From: Streptococcus sp. 29896
GTDB lineage: Bacteria; Bacillota; Bacilli; Lactobacillales; Streptococcaceae
Length of the DNA stretch: 64,000 nt
Reading direction: 5' to 3'
NCBI RefSeq assembly: GCF_032594915.1
Contig: NZ_CP118733.1
Location: forward strand, 868,001-932,000
The notes under the pieces are model-generated. The model ran no database searches. It had not been told where the DNA came from and worked only from the letters and a program-made list of their open reading frames with translations. Numbering within the stretch: the first letter of the stretch is position 1; every line of letters starts with the position of its first letter. The translations under genes and the position numbers were made by a program. This document shows, piece by piece, positions 8,479 to 17,357 of this stretch.

Positions 8479-9087
8479 ATGTATAGACGATTTGTAAAAC
8501 GCCTCTTAGATTTTGTTGTGTCGCTCCTTGCCTTGGTCATTCTGATTCCTTTGATTCTTGTGATTGCTTGCTTAGTAGCGTTGAATTTGGGGACACCAGT
8601 CTTGTTTAGTCAAGAACGTCCTGGGAAGAATGAACGTATTTTTAAGATGTACAAATTCCGCACCATGACAAATGCGCGTGATCAAGCAGGGAACTTATTG
8701 CCAGACAGCCAACGACTGACACCCTTTGGAGCCTTTCTACGCTCAACCAGTCTAGACGAGCTTCCTGAACTGTGGAATATTGTAAAAGGAGACATGAGCC
8801 TTATCGGGCCACGGCCTCTCCTAGTAGAATATTTAGATTTATATACTAGTCATCAAAGAAAGCGACATTCTGTTCGTCCAGGATTGACAGGATTGGCACA
8901 GATTAGTGGTAGAAATGCCATCAGCTGGGAGGAAAAATTTGACTTTGATGTTCAATATGTGGAGTCGATTTCGTTTTGGAAAGATTGTCAGATTTTAATA
9001 AAGACAATATTGAAAGTCCTGGTGAGAGAAGGAATCCACTCAGCAAGTTCAGACACAATGGAAAAGTTTTATGGAAGTGAAAAATAA
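8479..9087 (+). CDS. pglC: PglC-type monotopic phosphoglycosyl transferase
   Basis: This 202-residue small initiating transferase has one N-terminal re-entrant membrane helix and the core bacterial sugar transferase domain. It carries the catalytic Asp-Glu pair at 93-94 (SLDELPELWN, the same numbering as Campylobacter PglC), then GDMSLIGPRPLLVEY and GRNAISWEEKF. PglC moves diacetylbacillosamine-1-phosphate from UDP to undecaprenyl phosphate at the inner face of the membrane. Length and motifs match PglC rather than the larger WbaP type encoded at 26886. The last 17 bases overlap the start of the acetyltransferase gene. Confidence 0.92.
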   Translation: MYRRFVKRLLDFVVSLLALVILIPLILVIACLVALNLGTPVLFSQERPGKNERIFKMYKFRTMTNARDQAGNLLPDSQRLTPFGAFLRSTSLDELPELWNIVKGDMSLIGPRPLLVEYLDLYTSHQRKRHSVRPGLTGLAQISGRNAISWEEKFDFDVQYVESISFWKDCQILIKTILKVLVREGIHSASSDTMEKFYGSEK

Positions 9088-9685
9088 ACAACTATTCATT
9101 ATTGGTGCATCGGGTCATGGTAAGGTTGTTGCTGAAATTGCAAGCTTGAACGGCTATCAAGACATCTATTTCTTGGATGATTTTTCAAAAGAATGCCATC
9201 TTGGTCCCTGGTCGATAGTGGGGACGAGCCAGTATCCGATTCCTTCTGATGCTGCTGTCTTTGTAGCAATTGGTGACAATAAAATCCGTTCAAAAATTGT
9301 TCATCGTTTTAAAGACTGGGAGCAGCCTAGTCTTATCCATCCGCGGGCAATCGTGTCGCCAACAGTTAGCTTAGGTAAATCCTGTGTGGTAATGGCGAAT
9401 GCAGTTCTTCAACCTAATGTCAAACTGGGAGATGGTTGCATAGTAAATACAGCAGCAAGCATTGATCATGATTGCAAATTAGGCGATTTTGTTCATATTT
9501 CTCCTGGGAGTCATCTTGCTGGTGGAGTGACCGTTGGTCAGCAGACATGGATAGGAATTGGTAGTTCTGTCATTCAGTCATTGTCAATATGTAAAGATGT
9601 CATTGTCGGCGCAGGCGGAGTTGTCATCCAATCCATCACTAGTTCTGGAACCTATGTTGGTAATCCTTGTAGAAAGATTCAGTAA
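9071..9685 (+). CDS. pglD: PglD-type UDP-4-amino-sugar N-acetyltransferase
   Basis: The 204-residue protein has an N-terminal nucleotide-sugar-binding Rossmann part (FIIGASGHGKVVAEIA) and a C-terminal left-handed beta-helix of hexapeptide repeats. This is the PglD/NeuD family, which uses acetyl-CoA to acetylate the C4 amine of the UDP sugar and so completes UDP-N,N'-diacetylbacillosamine. The presumed catalytic histidine is His 133 in SIDHDC, equivalent to His 125 of PglD. The ATG lies inside the end of pglC with a weak GGAAAAG ahead, so translation is probably coupled. The stop overlaps the next start by one base. Confidence 0.88.
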   Translation: MEVKNKQLFIIGASGHGKVVAEIASLNGYQDIYFLDDFSKECHLGPWSIVGTSQYPIPSDAAVFVAIGDNKIRSKIVHRFKDWEQPSLIHPRAIVSPTVSLGKSCVVMANAVLQPNVKLGDGCIVNTAASIDHDCKLGDFVHISPGSHLAGGVTVGQQTWIGIGSSVIQSLSICKDVIVGAGGVVIQSITSSGTYVGNPCRKIQ

Positions 9686-10794
9686 TGAAAATACTATACG
9701 TAACAACGATTTCAAATACATTAAACGCATTTCTAACCCCTCACATTGAGGAGTTGACAAAGGTTGGGCATGTGGTGGATATTGCTTGTAAAATCGAGCA
9801 ACCCTTAAATCAAAATCTCTTAAAAAGTACTAGAAATTTTATTGAAATGCAGTTCAATAGGAGTCCTAGAAAGAACAACTTTTTAGGCTTGATTAGACAA
9901 ATACGCAAACTAGTATTGCAAGAAGAGTATGATATTGTTCATACACACACACCGGTTGCATCAGTACTAGTTCGACTAGCTTGTAAGGGGATAGAAAAAA
10001 CGAAAGTATTCTATACTGCACATGGCTTTCATTTTCTAAAAGGTGGCCCTCTATTTAATTGGCTGACCTACTATCCGATTGAAAAATTTCTCTCGCGCTA
10101 TACAGACACCTTGATAACTATCAATAAGGAAGATTTTTCTATTGCTCAAAGAAAGTTTAAGATGAAGCATTTGTATTTGATTAATGGTGTGGGAGTTGAT
10201 TTAGAGAAGTTTCATCCTGTTTCAGTTGATGAAAAATTGATTATCAAGAAACGATTGGGACTTGAAGTAGATAAGAAGTATTTGATTTGTATTGGAGAAT
10301 TAAATACCAATAAAAATCAAATACTTTTGATCAACATGATGGAAGCAATTTCTAAACAAAGAGAGGATGTAGTTCTATTACTTGTTGGTAGTGGCCAACT
10401 TGAAAATAAACTTCAACAGTTAGTGATTGACAAAGGATTGGGGCAATTTATTCAATTATTAGGCTATCGCAAAGATATTGCAGATCTTTTAAGAGCTTCG
10501 GACCTTGCTTTATCTAGTTCAAAAAGAGAAGGGCTTCCGGTCAATCTAATTGAAGCAATGGCAACAGGTCTTCCTTTGATTGTCACAGATTGTAGAGGAA
10601 ATCGAGATTTAGTAGAAAACAATCGTAATGGTTTTATCGTTCCTATAAATGATGAAATCGCATTTGTGAATTCGATCATAGAAATTTTTGAAGATAAGCA
10701 ATTAATGTATCAAATGTCAAAAGAATCGCAAAAAATGGTGAAGAAATTTGACAAAGGATTGGTTGAAAATAGCATATTAGAAACATATTATTGA
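9685..10794 (+). CDS. Glycosyltransferase family 4 (EpsD/CapM-like)
   Basis: This 369-residue GT-B fold retaining glycosyltransferase opens with MKILYVTTISN, followed by a VHTHTPVASVLVRLA acceptor-side motif and a TAHGFHFLKGGPL segment typical of EpsD/CapM-like enzymes. The C-terminal donor domain shows the EX7E-type region SSSKREGLPVNLIEAMATG. It probably adds the second sugar to the lipid-linked bacillosamine, because it directly follows the pgl-like cassette and overlaps it by one base. The donor sugar cannot be read from the sequence. Codon use is AT-rich from here to 18.9 kb. Confidence 0.82.
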   Translation: MKILYVTTISNTLNAFLTPHIEELTKVGHVVDIACKIEQPLNQNLLKSTRNFIEMQFNRSPRKNNFLGLIRQIRKLVLQEEYDIVHTHTPVASVLVRLACKGIEKTKVFYTAHGFHFLKGGPLFNWLTYYPIEKFLSRYTDTLITINKEDFSIAQRKFKMKHLYLINGVGVDLEKFHPVSVDEKLIIKKRLGLEVDKKYLICIGELNTNKNQILLINMMEAISKQREDVVLLLVGSGQLENKLQQLVIDKGLGQFIQLLGYRKDIADLLRASDLALSSSKREGLPVNLIEAMATGLPLIVTDCRGNRDLVENNRNGFIVPINDEIAFVNSIIEIFEDKQLMYQMSKESQKMVKKFDKGLVENSILETYY

Positions 10795-10843
10795 TAGATA
10801 GATTCTATTGATGTAAAGAAGATGATAAAAAATGGAGAACGAT

Positions 10844-11884
10844 GTGAATAAAGTTGTCTTACATATCTTGAGTTCAAATATTTTTTCAGGTGCTGAAAAT
10901 GTAGTTTGTCAAATTATTAAGATGTTTCGGTCTCATTCAGAATATCGAATGGTCTACTGCAGTTTGGATGGGCCTATTAGAGAAAAATTAGAACAAGAAG
11001 GAATTGAGTTTGTTCCAATTGCTAAAAAAAGTGTTGGTGAGATACGACGTGTCATTGCTCAGGTAAAACCGACGATGATACATGCACATGATATGCGAGC
11101 GAGTTTTTTAACTTCTTTAGCCTGTAGGACTATTCCATTTGTTTGTCACATTCATAACAATGGATTTGATTCGAGAAAATTGAACCTCAAAGTCTTTTTG
11201 TTTGACTATGCATCAAAAAGAGCAAAGCATATCTTTTGGGTATCAGAAGCTGCTAAAGAAGGCTATTATTATAAAGAAAAAATTAGCCAGAAAAGTTCTG
11301 TTCTTTATAATGTGGTTGATCGACAGGAAATTATCAGAAAAGCGAAGCTGACAGAATCGGAGAGTCAATACGATGTCATTTACTTGGGGAGGCTATCTTT
11401 TGAAAAAAATCCCCTACGTTTCATTGACCTTCTATCAGAGCTTGTTAAGAAGGTGCCAACAATCAAGGCTGCAATCGTTGGAACGGGCTTATTGGAAGAA
11501 GAAGTTCGTCGAAAAATTGCTGAATATGGATTGGATGGAGCTATCGATATGTTAGGTTTTCAGACAAATCCCTATCCGATATTAAAAAGATCAAAGATTT
11601 TGGTTTTGACGTCTTTATGGGAAGGGTTACCTATGTGTGCATTAGAGGCACTTTCCTTGGGGATTCCTATTGTTAGTACCCCAACAGACGGCTTGTGTGA
11701 GTTAGTTCTTGAAGGGAAAACGGGGTATTTGTCGGATGAAAATTCTAAACTAGCAGATAGAATTTATCAGTTAATTAATGATGAAAATCTTTATCGTGAA
11801 TTTAGCGTAAATAGTTTAGAACGTTCTAAAGAATTGCTCGATTTGGAACAGTTTAAAAATGTACTATCTGCTTATTATGAGTAA
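10844..11884 (+). CDS. Glycosyltransferase family 4
   Basis: This GT-B glycosyltransferase has 346 residues from the GTG at 10844. That start has GGAGA 5 bases upstream and gives the usual opening MNKVVLHILSSN. The alternative ATG at 10832 contains that binding site within its own codons and lacks a good one itself. The sequence contains an IHAHDMRASFLTSLA motif, the IYLGRLSFEKNP strand that opens the donor domain and LTSLWEGLPMCALEALSLG with the two conserved glutamates. It would extend the locus 1 repeat unit. The sugar specificity is unknown. The end overlaps an ATG of the next frame, but the true wzy start is later. Confidence 0.82.
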   Translation: MNKVVLHILSSNIFSGAENVVCQIIKMFRSHSEYRMVYCSLDGPIREKLEQEGIEFVPIAKKSVGEIRRVIAQVKPTMIHAHDMRASFLTSLACRTIPFVCHIHNNGFDSRKLNLKVFLFDYASKRAKHIFWVSEAAKEGYYYKEKISQKSSVLYNVVDRQEIIRKAKLTESESQYDVIYLGRLSFEKNPLRFIDLLSELVKKVPTIKAAIVGTGLLEEEVRRKIAEYGLDGAIDMLGFQTNPYPILKRSKILVLTSLWEGLPMCALEALSLGIPIVSTPTDGLCELVLEGKTGYLSDENSKLADRIYQLINDENLYREFSVNSLERSKELLDLEQFKNVLSAYYE

Positions 11885-11924
11885 AGGTTTCGGTTTTTCC
11901 ACACTTACAGGAAAGGATGATGAC

Positions 11925-13286
11925 ATGTATAAGTCAGATAAGTACAAGTTTGGTCTAGGGTTATTCTTTACATCATTGTTTGCTGTAACCCAGAATCAGT
12001 TTGTCATTCTCGCTTATTTTCTGGTCCTATTTTGTCAAGAATTTTACTACATGACAAAGTTTCGACATGATAAAATAATTCAGCAAATTTTGATGTCCAT
12101 TCCATTGATGGGGATTACGGTGGTTCATGGATTTCCACTTGGAAACTTATATATTGCTTTCTTTGCTTTGTACTTACTGTTTATTTACCGAAAAATCGGT
12201 TTAAAGAAATCAAAGTTTTTCGTTTTTATTTTTTTTATTTATGCTGATTTACTAAGGTGGAGTATTTTTTCGGATGCGGGCTTTAATTCGGTTGGAATAA
12301 CAAGTATTCCCATTCTCTATCTCTGTATTTTTGCAGGGATTTCCGCATTTGAAGAAACAAGTAGAAGTCAATTGGTGAATGCTTACATTCCTTCCTTCAT
12401 TGAAGGTGTTGTGCTTTCTGTCTTATATGGTGTCATCACGCGATTTTTAGCAGGGGGCTTTGTAAACATATTTGTCAATACAAGTATTCTAAACCGTAAT
12501 GAAGGAGCTAGTGGAGATCCAAACTATTTTGGCCTCTATATTTGTTTAGCTGTCGCTATGCTCATTCTGTTGATGATGGAGGAGAAGTCCTATTCGGCTT
12601 TAAACTATTTAAGTGCTTTTCTGCTTCTTCTATTTGGGCTTTCTTCATCCTCTAGAATGTTCTATATCATTGCCTTGGTTCTCATTATAATGTTATTGTT
12701 TGTGTTTGTTATTCAAATTTTTAAAGGCCTTATTCTTCCAAATGTATTTATTTTGCTTGTATTAGGTCTCGTTCTTTTTGTTGCAAAAGATATATTTTTT
12801 TCAAATATTAATTACCTTTTGACGCGGTTTGAAATGGACAATATTAGTCAATTAACAAGTGGTAGAAGTGATCTTTTAAGTTCATATGTAGAGTTTACCA
12901 ATAGTGTTTGGATTAGGATGCTATTTGGAATTGGAATTGCTCAATACAATATTCGAAGCGGAATTGGAGCATATGCGCATAACATGTATATTGAATTCTA
13001 TGTAACACTTGGTTTAATTGGAAGCATAGTATTATTAATAATAGGTATTATTTTTCTGTTAAATAACTTAATGAATAGAAATAGAAAATATTTTACAATA
13101 TGGTCGCTATTACCACTTGCAATAATTGGAGTAGGTGGTTTCGGGGTCAACTTTTTAGAAGTAGATAGTTTTTATATGTTGATGTCCTTGGTTTTTGCTT
13201 CAGTAACTATTAACAATAAGGAGAAAAGAATAAATGAAATCAATTGGTTGGATGATTACCAGCTCAACTCAAAATATCGGAGATGA
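11925..13286 (+). CDS. wzy: Wzy-type oligosaccharide repeat polymerase (locus 1)
   Basis: This 453-residue, very hydrophobic protein has about 10-12 membrane helices and one larger outside loop. The loop contains GYGVITRF-like and DPNYFG segments, followed by the O-antigen ligase/polymerase style motif AYAHNMYIEFYVTLGLIG. Wzy polymerises flipped lipid-linked repeat units on the outer face of the membrane. I start it at ATG 11925, 8 bases after AGGAAAGG. An in-frame ATG at 11859 would overlap the preceding gene without a binding site. The C-terminus overlaps the pyruvyl transferase gene by 53 bases in another frame. Confidence 0.85.
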   Translation: MYKSDKYKFGLGLFFTSLFAVTQNQFVILAYFLVLFCQEFYYMTKFRHDKIIQQILMSIPLMGITVVHGFPLGNLYIAFFALYLLFIYRKIGLKKSKFFVFIFFIYADLLRWSIFSDAGFNSVGITSIPILYLCIFAGISAFEETSRSQLVNAYIPSFIEGVVLSVLYGVITRFLAGGFVNIFVNTSILNRNEGASGDPNYFGLYICLAVAMLILLMMEEKSYSALNYLSAFLLLLFGLSSSSRMFYIIALVLIIMLLFVFVIQIFKGLILPNVFILLVLGLVLFVAKDIFFSNINYLLTRFEMDNISQLTSGRSDLLSSYVEFTNSVWIRMLFGIGIAQYNIRSGIGAYAHNMYIEFYVTLGLIGSIVLLIIGIIFLLNNLMNRNRKYFTIWSLLPLAIIGVGGFGVNFLEVDSFYMLMSLVFASVTINNKEKRINEINWLDDYQLNSKYRR

Positions 13287-14268
13287 TTTTCAATGTATTG
13301 CTGCTAGGCAGTTTGTTGGAGAAATTGCAGCAGATAAGTGGATTGATAGGGAGAGTATGAACCTTTATCGCGGAGAATCTCTTTCTATTATTGCAAACGG
13401 ATGGTACATGCACGAGCCCCAAAATTGGCCACCATCATCAGACATCAATCCATTACTTACTTCTATTCATATTTCAAATACGATGCAGAAGAGCGGTCGA
13501 GTCCCAAGTCACTTTATGCTCTCAAAAGAGTCGGTTGATTATTTTAACCAGTTTAGTCCAGTAGGTGGTCGTGATACCTTTACAGCTAAGATGTTAGAAA
13601 AAGCTGGTGTATCGTCCTATTTTTCTGGTTGTTTGACAATGACACTTGAAGGATTTGGTAAGGAAAGAAAAGATTATATTTGCTTGATTGATCCTACCAA
13701 GGAGTTAGAAGAGTTTATTCGAAATCAAACTAAAAGAGAAGTTTTGGTTGTTCGACCTGAAAAAAATGATTGGCCCCAAAATTACGCTGAGCGGATTAAG
13801 CAGGCGGAAGAATTACTGAAAGTATATGGAGAGGCCCATATGGTTATTACTGGTCGACTGCATGGGGCACTCCCTTCATTGGCATTAGGGACTCCGGTTT
13901 TGCTTTTAGAAGGTAAATACGGCGATGAGCGATATGAAGGACTAAAATATTTTGTAAATGCATGTACATTACAAGAGCTATTTTCGGGAAACTATCCGCT
14001 TGATTTAGAAAAACCGTTGGAAAATCCCAAAGAGTATCTTGTTGTTCGAGACAATTTGAAAAAAATTGCTAGGGCATTTGCTAGTCACAAACTTGATACT
14101 ATTGATTTTCACCAAATCGACCGAGAGAATCGAGCGGCCTTGGCTGAAGCGAGAGAACGTGTGATTCAGTTTCGTAAAGTACATAGATTAGAGCCAATTT
14201 GGTTTAGAGAGTTAAAGTCAAATATCCGCTATAAAGTTCGTTCTTTGGAAAATATTCGAAAAGGATAA
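13234..14268 (+). CDS. Polysaccharide pyruvyl transferase family protein
   Basis: The 344-residue protein has the PS_pyruv_trans pattern: an N-terminal IGWMITSSTQNIGDDFQ glycine/asparagine motif, a SPVGGRDTFTAKML core motif and the signature ITGRLHGALPSLALGTPV. It ends in a charged helical tail. Such enzymes move pyruvate from phosphoenolpyruvate onto a sugar as a ketal, giving the polymer a negative charge. AAGGAGAAAAG at about 13217-13228 supports the ATG, which lies inside wzy. The family also includes proteins with other roles, so the exact reaction is inferred. Its place inside a polysaccharide operon supports a modification role. Confidence 0.82.
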   Translation: MKSIGWMITSSTQNIGDDFQCIAARQFVGEIAADKWIDRESMNLYRGESLSIIANGWYMHEPQNWPPSSDINPLLTSIHISNTMQKSGRVPSHFMLSKESVDYFNQFSPVGGRDTFTAKMLEKAGVSSYFSGCLTMTLEGFGKERKDYICLIDPTKELEEFIRNQTKREVLVVRPEKNDWPQNYAERIKQAEELLKVYGEAHMVITGRLHGALPSLALGTPVLLLEGKYGDERYEGLKYFVNACTLQELFSGNYPLDLEKPLENPKEYLVVRDNLKKIARAFASHKLDTIDFHQIDRENRAALAEARERVIQFRKVHRLEPIWFRELKSNIRYKVRSLENIRKG

Positions 14269-14272
14269 GTGT

Positions 14273-15388
14273 ATGAAGAAAACGACAGTTCTTCAGATTA
14301 TTTCAGAGTTAGGAGACGGTGGTGTTGAGGCGATGTTAATGGACGCCTATCGAAACATTGACCATCGGAAGATTCGCTTTGTTTTCGTTGTACAGAGCAA
14401 TCGCAGAAGATATGAAGATGAGATTACACATTTGGGTGGAGCCGTCCACCAAGTTTCTCCTTTGAAAGAAGTTGGTCTAGTTGCTTATATGCGGAGCATC
14501 ATTTCTATTTGTAAAAAAGAGAAAGCGGATGTAGTCCATTGCCATAATTTAACGCAGAATCCTATCCTCTTGCTTGCGGCCAAACTAGCAGGTGTACAGT
14601 ATAGAATTTCTCATTCCCATTTAACGACGGCATTTAGTAGAAAAATTGAAATGATGATGCCTATTTTCCGAACGCTGATTGCCTGGCTATCGACCGACTT
14701 ATTGGCTTGTGGAAAAGAAGCGGGGAGATTTTTATATGGCAAGCGAATGTTCTTAACTATAAAGAATGCTATAGATATTGATAAATTTTTAGATGCCCCT
14801 CAACATAACATACACGAAGAATTGAATCTGAATCCTGATACCAAAGTTTTACTTCACGTGGGCAGACTGTCTCAACAAAAGAATCATGATTTTTTGGTTC
14901 AGGTGATGAAAAAAATCAGTTCCATTCGAAAGGATGTCGTTCTATTATGTTGTGGTAGTGGTCCAGATGAAGAAAGAGTTACGAATCAGATCAAAGAACA
15001 AAAACTAGAAGCATTCATGTTGCTGCTGGGGTCGCGTTCAGATATCCCTCAATTGATGAAGGCAGCTAATCTCTTGGTTTTACCATCTCTATATGAAGGT
15101 TTTCCAGTTACTTTAGTGGAGTCTCAAGCAAGTGGCATTCCAGCAATTGCTTCCGATAGGATTGATAGTGAAAGTGATTTAGGTCTTGGTCTTGTAGAAT
15201 TTCTACCGGTCGATAGTGTTGATGAGTGGGTAAATAGCATTTTGTCATATCTGGACAATCCAAAAGCTAAAGTTAATGATAATCGGCTGAGAGAAACCTT
15301 AATTGAACAAGGATACAGTAGTAAACAAAATAGTCGGATTCTTGAGAAAATGTATTTGAAAAGTTGTAATTTTAGGAGGGAAGTATGA
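14273..15388 (+). CDS. Glycosyltransferase family 4 (EpsF/CapH-like)
   Basis: This 371-residue GT-B enzyme opens with LQIISELGDGGVEAMLMD, where the GGVE loop is typical of the EpsF/CapH group. It also has DVVHCHNLTQNPILLLAAKLAG, a LLHVGRLSQQKNHDFL strand and the donor-site motif LPSLYEGFPVTLVESQASG. The role is probably addition of one sugar of the locus 1 repeat unit. It starts 4 bases after the pyruvyl transferase stop with GGATAAG as binding site, and its stop overlaps the next start as ATGA. The donor sugar is not predictable from the sequence. Confidence 0.82.
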   Translation: MKKTTVLQIISELGDGGVEAMLMDAYRNIDHRKIRFVFVVQSNRRRYEDEITHLGGAVHQVSPLKEVGLVAYMRSIISICKKEKADVVHCHNLTQNPILLLAAKLAGVQYRISHSHLTTAFSRKIEMMMPIFRTLIAWLSTDLLACGKEAGRFLYGKRMFLTIKNAIDIDKFLDAPQHNIHEELNLNPDTKVLLHVGRLSQQKNHDFLVQVMKKISSIRKDVVLLCCGSGPDEERVTNQIKEQKLEAFMLLLGSRSDIPQLMKAANLLVLPSLYEGFPVTLVESQASGIPAIASDRIDSESDLGLGLVEFLPVDSVDEWVNSILSYLDNPKAKVNDNRLRETLIEQGYSSKQNSRILEKMYLKSCNFRREV

Positions 15389-16308
15389 AGTATGATTTAG
15401 CTGCTTTCGTGAATTATTGTAAAATTCGATTTTTTTTCCAAAATAACTTGATAAGAAAAATTTCGGGGGATAAAAAATTCCTAAAACATCAATATATTAC
15501 AATAGCTATCTCAACAAACGAACATTTTATAAAACAGACTCAAATTATGATCATGAGTTTAGAAAATATTGGTTGTTTTGTAAAACTATATATTTTGAAT
15601 ATTAATTTATCAGATGCCCTCATCCAATCTTTGAATAAAGTTGCTCCTGAAAATGTGGAAATTCTAGTTGTTTCGGTTGATGCTTGTAGTCTCTCCAACT
15701 TAAAAATTTCTAAAAAATGGCCAATAGAAGCGTGGGTTAGGGTATTAATACCCAAACTAGTTCCTGAGAAGAAGGTTCTTTATTTAGACGTTGATACTAT
15801 TGTGGTAGATGAGCTGACATCTATTTTCAATTTATCTAGTAATCCGATTACAGGAGTTTTGTGTACCTATTATTTTAGACAAGGAATGCATGAATACCTG
15901 CCTCATGGAGTAAATAGTGGAGTTCTCATTTTAGATACTGAGGAATTATTGCATTTGAATTTTCCTGAGAAGGTTTTAGAATATGCAAAAAACAACGTAG
16001 AATTACTTCAAATGCCCGATCAGGATAGTATCAATGTGGTTTCGAGGGACTATATGAAAAACATTCCTCCGAGATATAATGTAATGAATTTCTTTTTTGC
16101 GTTGACGCATAAGAAAATATGCAAATATATAGGGAACGAGTTTTACTCGGAGAGTCAGTATAAGGAGGCGCTTTTCAATCCAGCTATCCTTCATTTTAAT
16201 GGTGGCCCTTTTGCAAGACCCTGGTTGAAAAAAGGAATTAAACATCCCTATTATAAGGTATATAGGTATTATGAAGAAAAAGTCAATTTAGTAAATAGGA
16301 AAACATGA
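15385..16308 (+). CDS. Glycosyltransferase family 8 (galactosyltransferase-like)
   Basis: This 307-residue GT-A fold retaining transferase has the LgtC-like GT8 pattern: TIAISTNEHFIKQTQIMIMSL near the start, the metal-binding DVD in VLYLDVDTIVVDEL and NSGVLILD. DQDSINVV and a C-terminal HFNGGPFARPW (histidine metal ligand) follow. GT8 enzymes commonly use UDP-galactose or UDP-glucose; the sugar here is inferred only to that level. It overlaps the genes on both sides by 4 bases (ATGA), a sign of coupled translation. Confidence 0.85.
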   Translation: MKYDLAAFVNYCKIRFFFQNNLIRKISGDKKFLKHQYITIAISTNEHFIKQTQIMIMSLENIGCFVKLYILNINLSDALIQSLNKVAPENVEILVVSVDACSLSNLKISKKWPIEAWVRVLIPKLVPEKKVLYLDVDTIVVDELTSIFNLSSNPITGVLCTYYFRQGMHEYLPHGVNSGVLILDTEELLHLNFPEKVLEYAKNNVELLQMPDQDSINVVSRDYMKNIPPRYNVMNFFFALTHKKICKYIGNEFYSESQYKEALFNPAILHFNGGPFARPWLKKGIKHPYYKVYRYYEEKVNLVNRKT

Positions 16309-17315
16309 GAAAAGTTATGCCTTCAGTTTCTATAATAGTAATTGGTTACAATACCGAACAGTTTATCGAGGAATGTTTAAAATCGATAATGAATCAAACA
16401 TTTCCTGATATAGAGATTATTTGTGTTGATGACGGTTCAACGGATAGTACGCTTTCTTTGATGCAACAGATGGCCTCGATAGATTCGCGAATCGTCGTCG
16501 TCCATCAAGAAAATAGTGGTCCGTTTGCAGCTCGAAACAAAGGAGTGGAACTTGCAAAAGGGAAATACATTGTTTTTGTGGATAGCGATGATTGGATTGA
16601 TGTTGAATTAATTAATGATACATTCACCATAGCTGAAAAATATCAACTAAATATGGTTTTCTATGATTATGTAAAAGAACATATTCATGAAAATAGTATC
16701 GAACTCAACCCTTTACTCTTGCCGGAGAATCAAATGATTTTTAAAGAGGATATACAAAGAATTGTTTATCCGAAATGCATGCAAAATAGTAGTTTTAGTT
16801 CCCCGTGTAATAAAATGATTCGGCGAGAATTTTTGTTATCTCATCACCAGATTCAACAGACTAGTTTGAGATACGGAGAGGACTTATTGTTTTTGTTAGA
16901 ACTATATCATCAGTTAGAAAAAACATATTATATCCCTCATGCCTATTATCATTATCGTATTCATTCAAGTGAATCTTTGAGTCAACGACATACAGAAAAT
17001 GCATTTTTTGTCATTCATAAAAAACTTTATGAGGCTAGAGAACCATATGCCCAAGTTTGGGATGTAATGAGTGAATTATATGCAAATACAGTTTACTTAG
17101 GTCTAGCAGAGTTGTTTTTTGATGTAAAAAGAAAGCCAAATTTCACAACTTTAAATAAGTATTTTAAGGACCCTGTTTTTGTGAAGTCCATCAAAATGGT
17201 TGAGGATACGGACTTATTAAAAATTAGTAAATCATCAAAGGTAGTTTTATTTAAAAAAATAGTCAAATTATTACTTAAATGTTGGAATTTAAATATGATT
17301 GCTTCGAACAGTTAA
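16305..17315 (+). CDS. Glycosyltransferase family 2 (locus 1)
   Basis: This is a 336-residue inverting GT-A enzyme. The N-terminal domain has SIIVIGYNTEQFIEECLKS, then EIICVDDGSTDSTL (nucleotide-binding Asp pair), AARNKGVELAKGKYI and VFVDSDDWID (metal-binding DxD). The C-terminal 110 residues are charged and helical, without a clear membrane segment. It is the fifth glycosyltransferase of locus 1. Its stop is followed by a 42-base gap containing a small hairpin (about 17316-17330) without a T-run, so transcription probably continues into wzx. Confidence 0.85.
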   Translation: MRKVMPSVSIIVIGYNTEQFIEECLKSIMNQTFPDIEIICVDDGSTDSTLSLMQQMASIDSRIVVVHQENSGPFAARNKGVELAKGKYIVFVDSDDWIDVELINDTFTIAEKYQLNMVFYDYVKEHIHENSIELNPLLLPENQMIFKEDIQRIVYPKCMQNSSFSSPCNKMIRREFLLSHHQIQQTSLRYGEDLLFLLELYHQLEKTYYIPHAYYHYRIHSSESLSQRHTENAFFVIHKKLYEAREPYAQVWDVMSELYANTVYLGLAELFFDVKRKPNFTTLNKYFKDPVFVKSIKMVEDTDLLKISKSSKVVLFKKIVKLLLKCWNLNMIASNS

Positions 17316-17357
17316 CGAGATAGTTTCTCGATTCATTAAAGGAGAAAACAGTAATTA

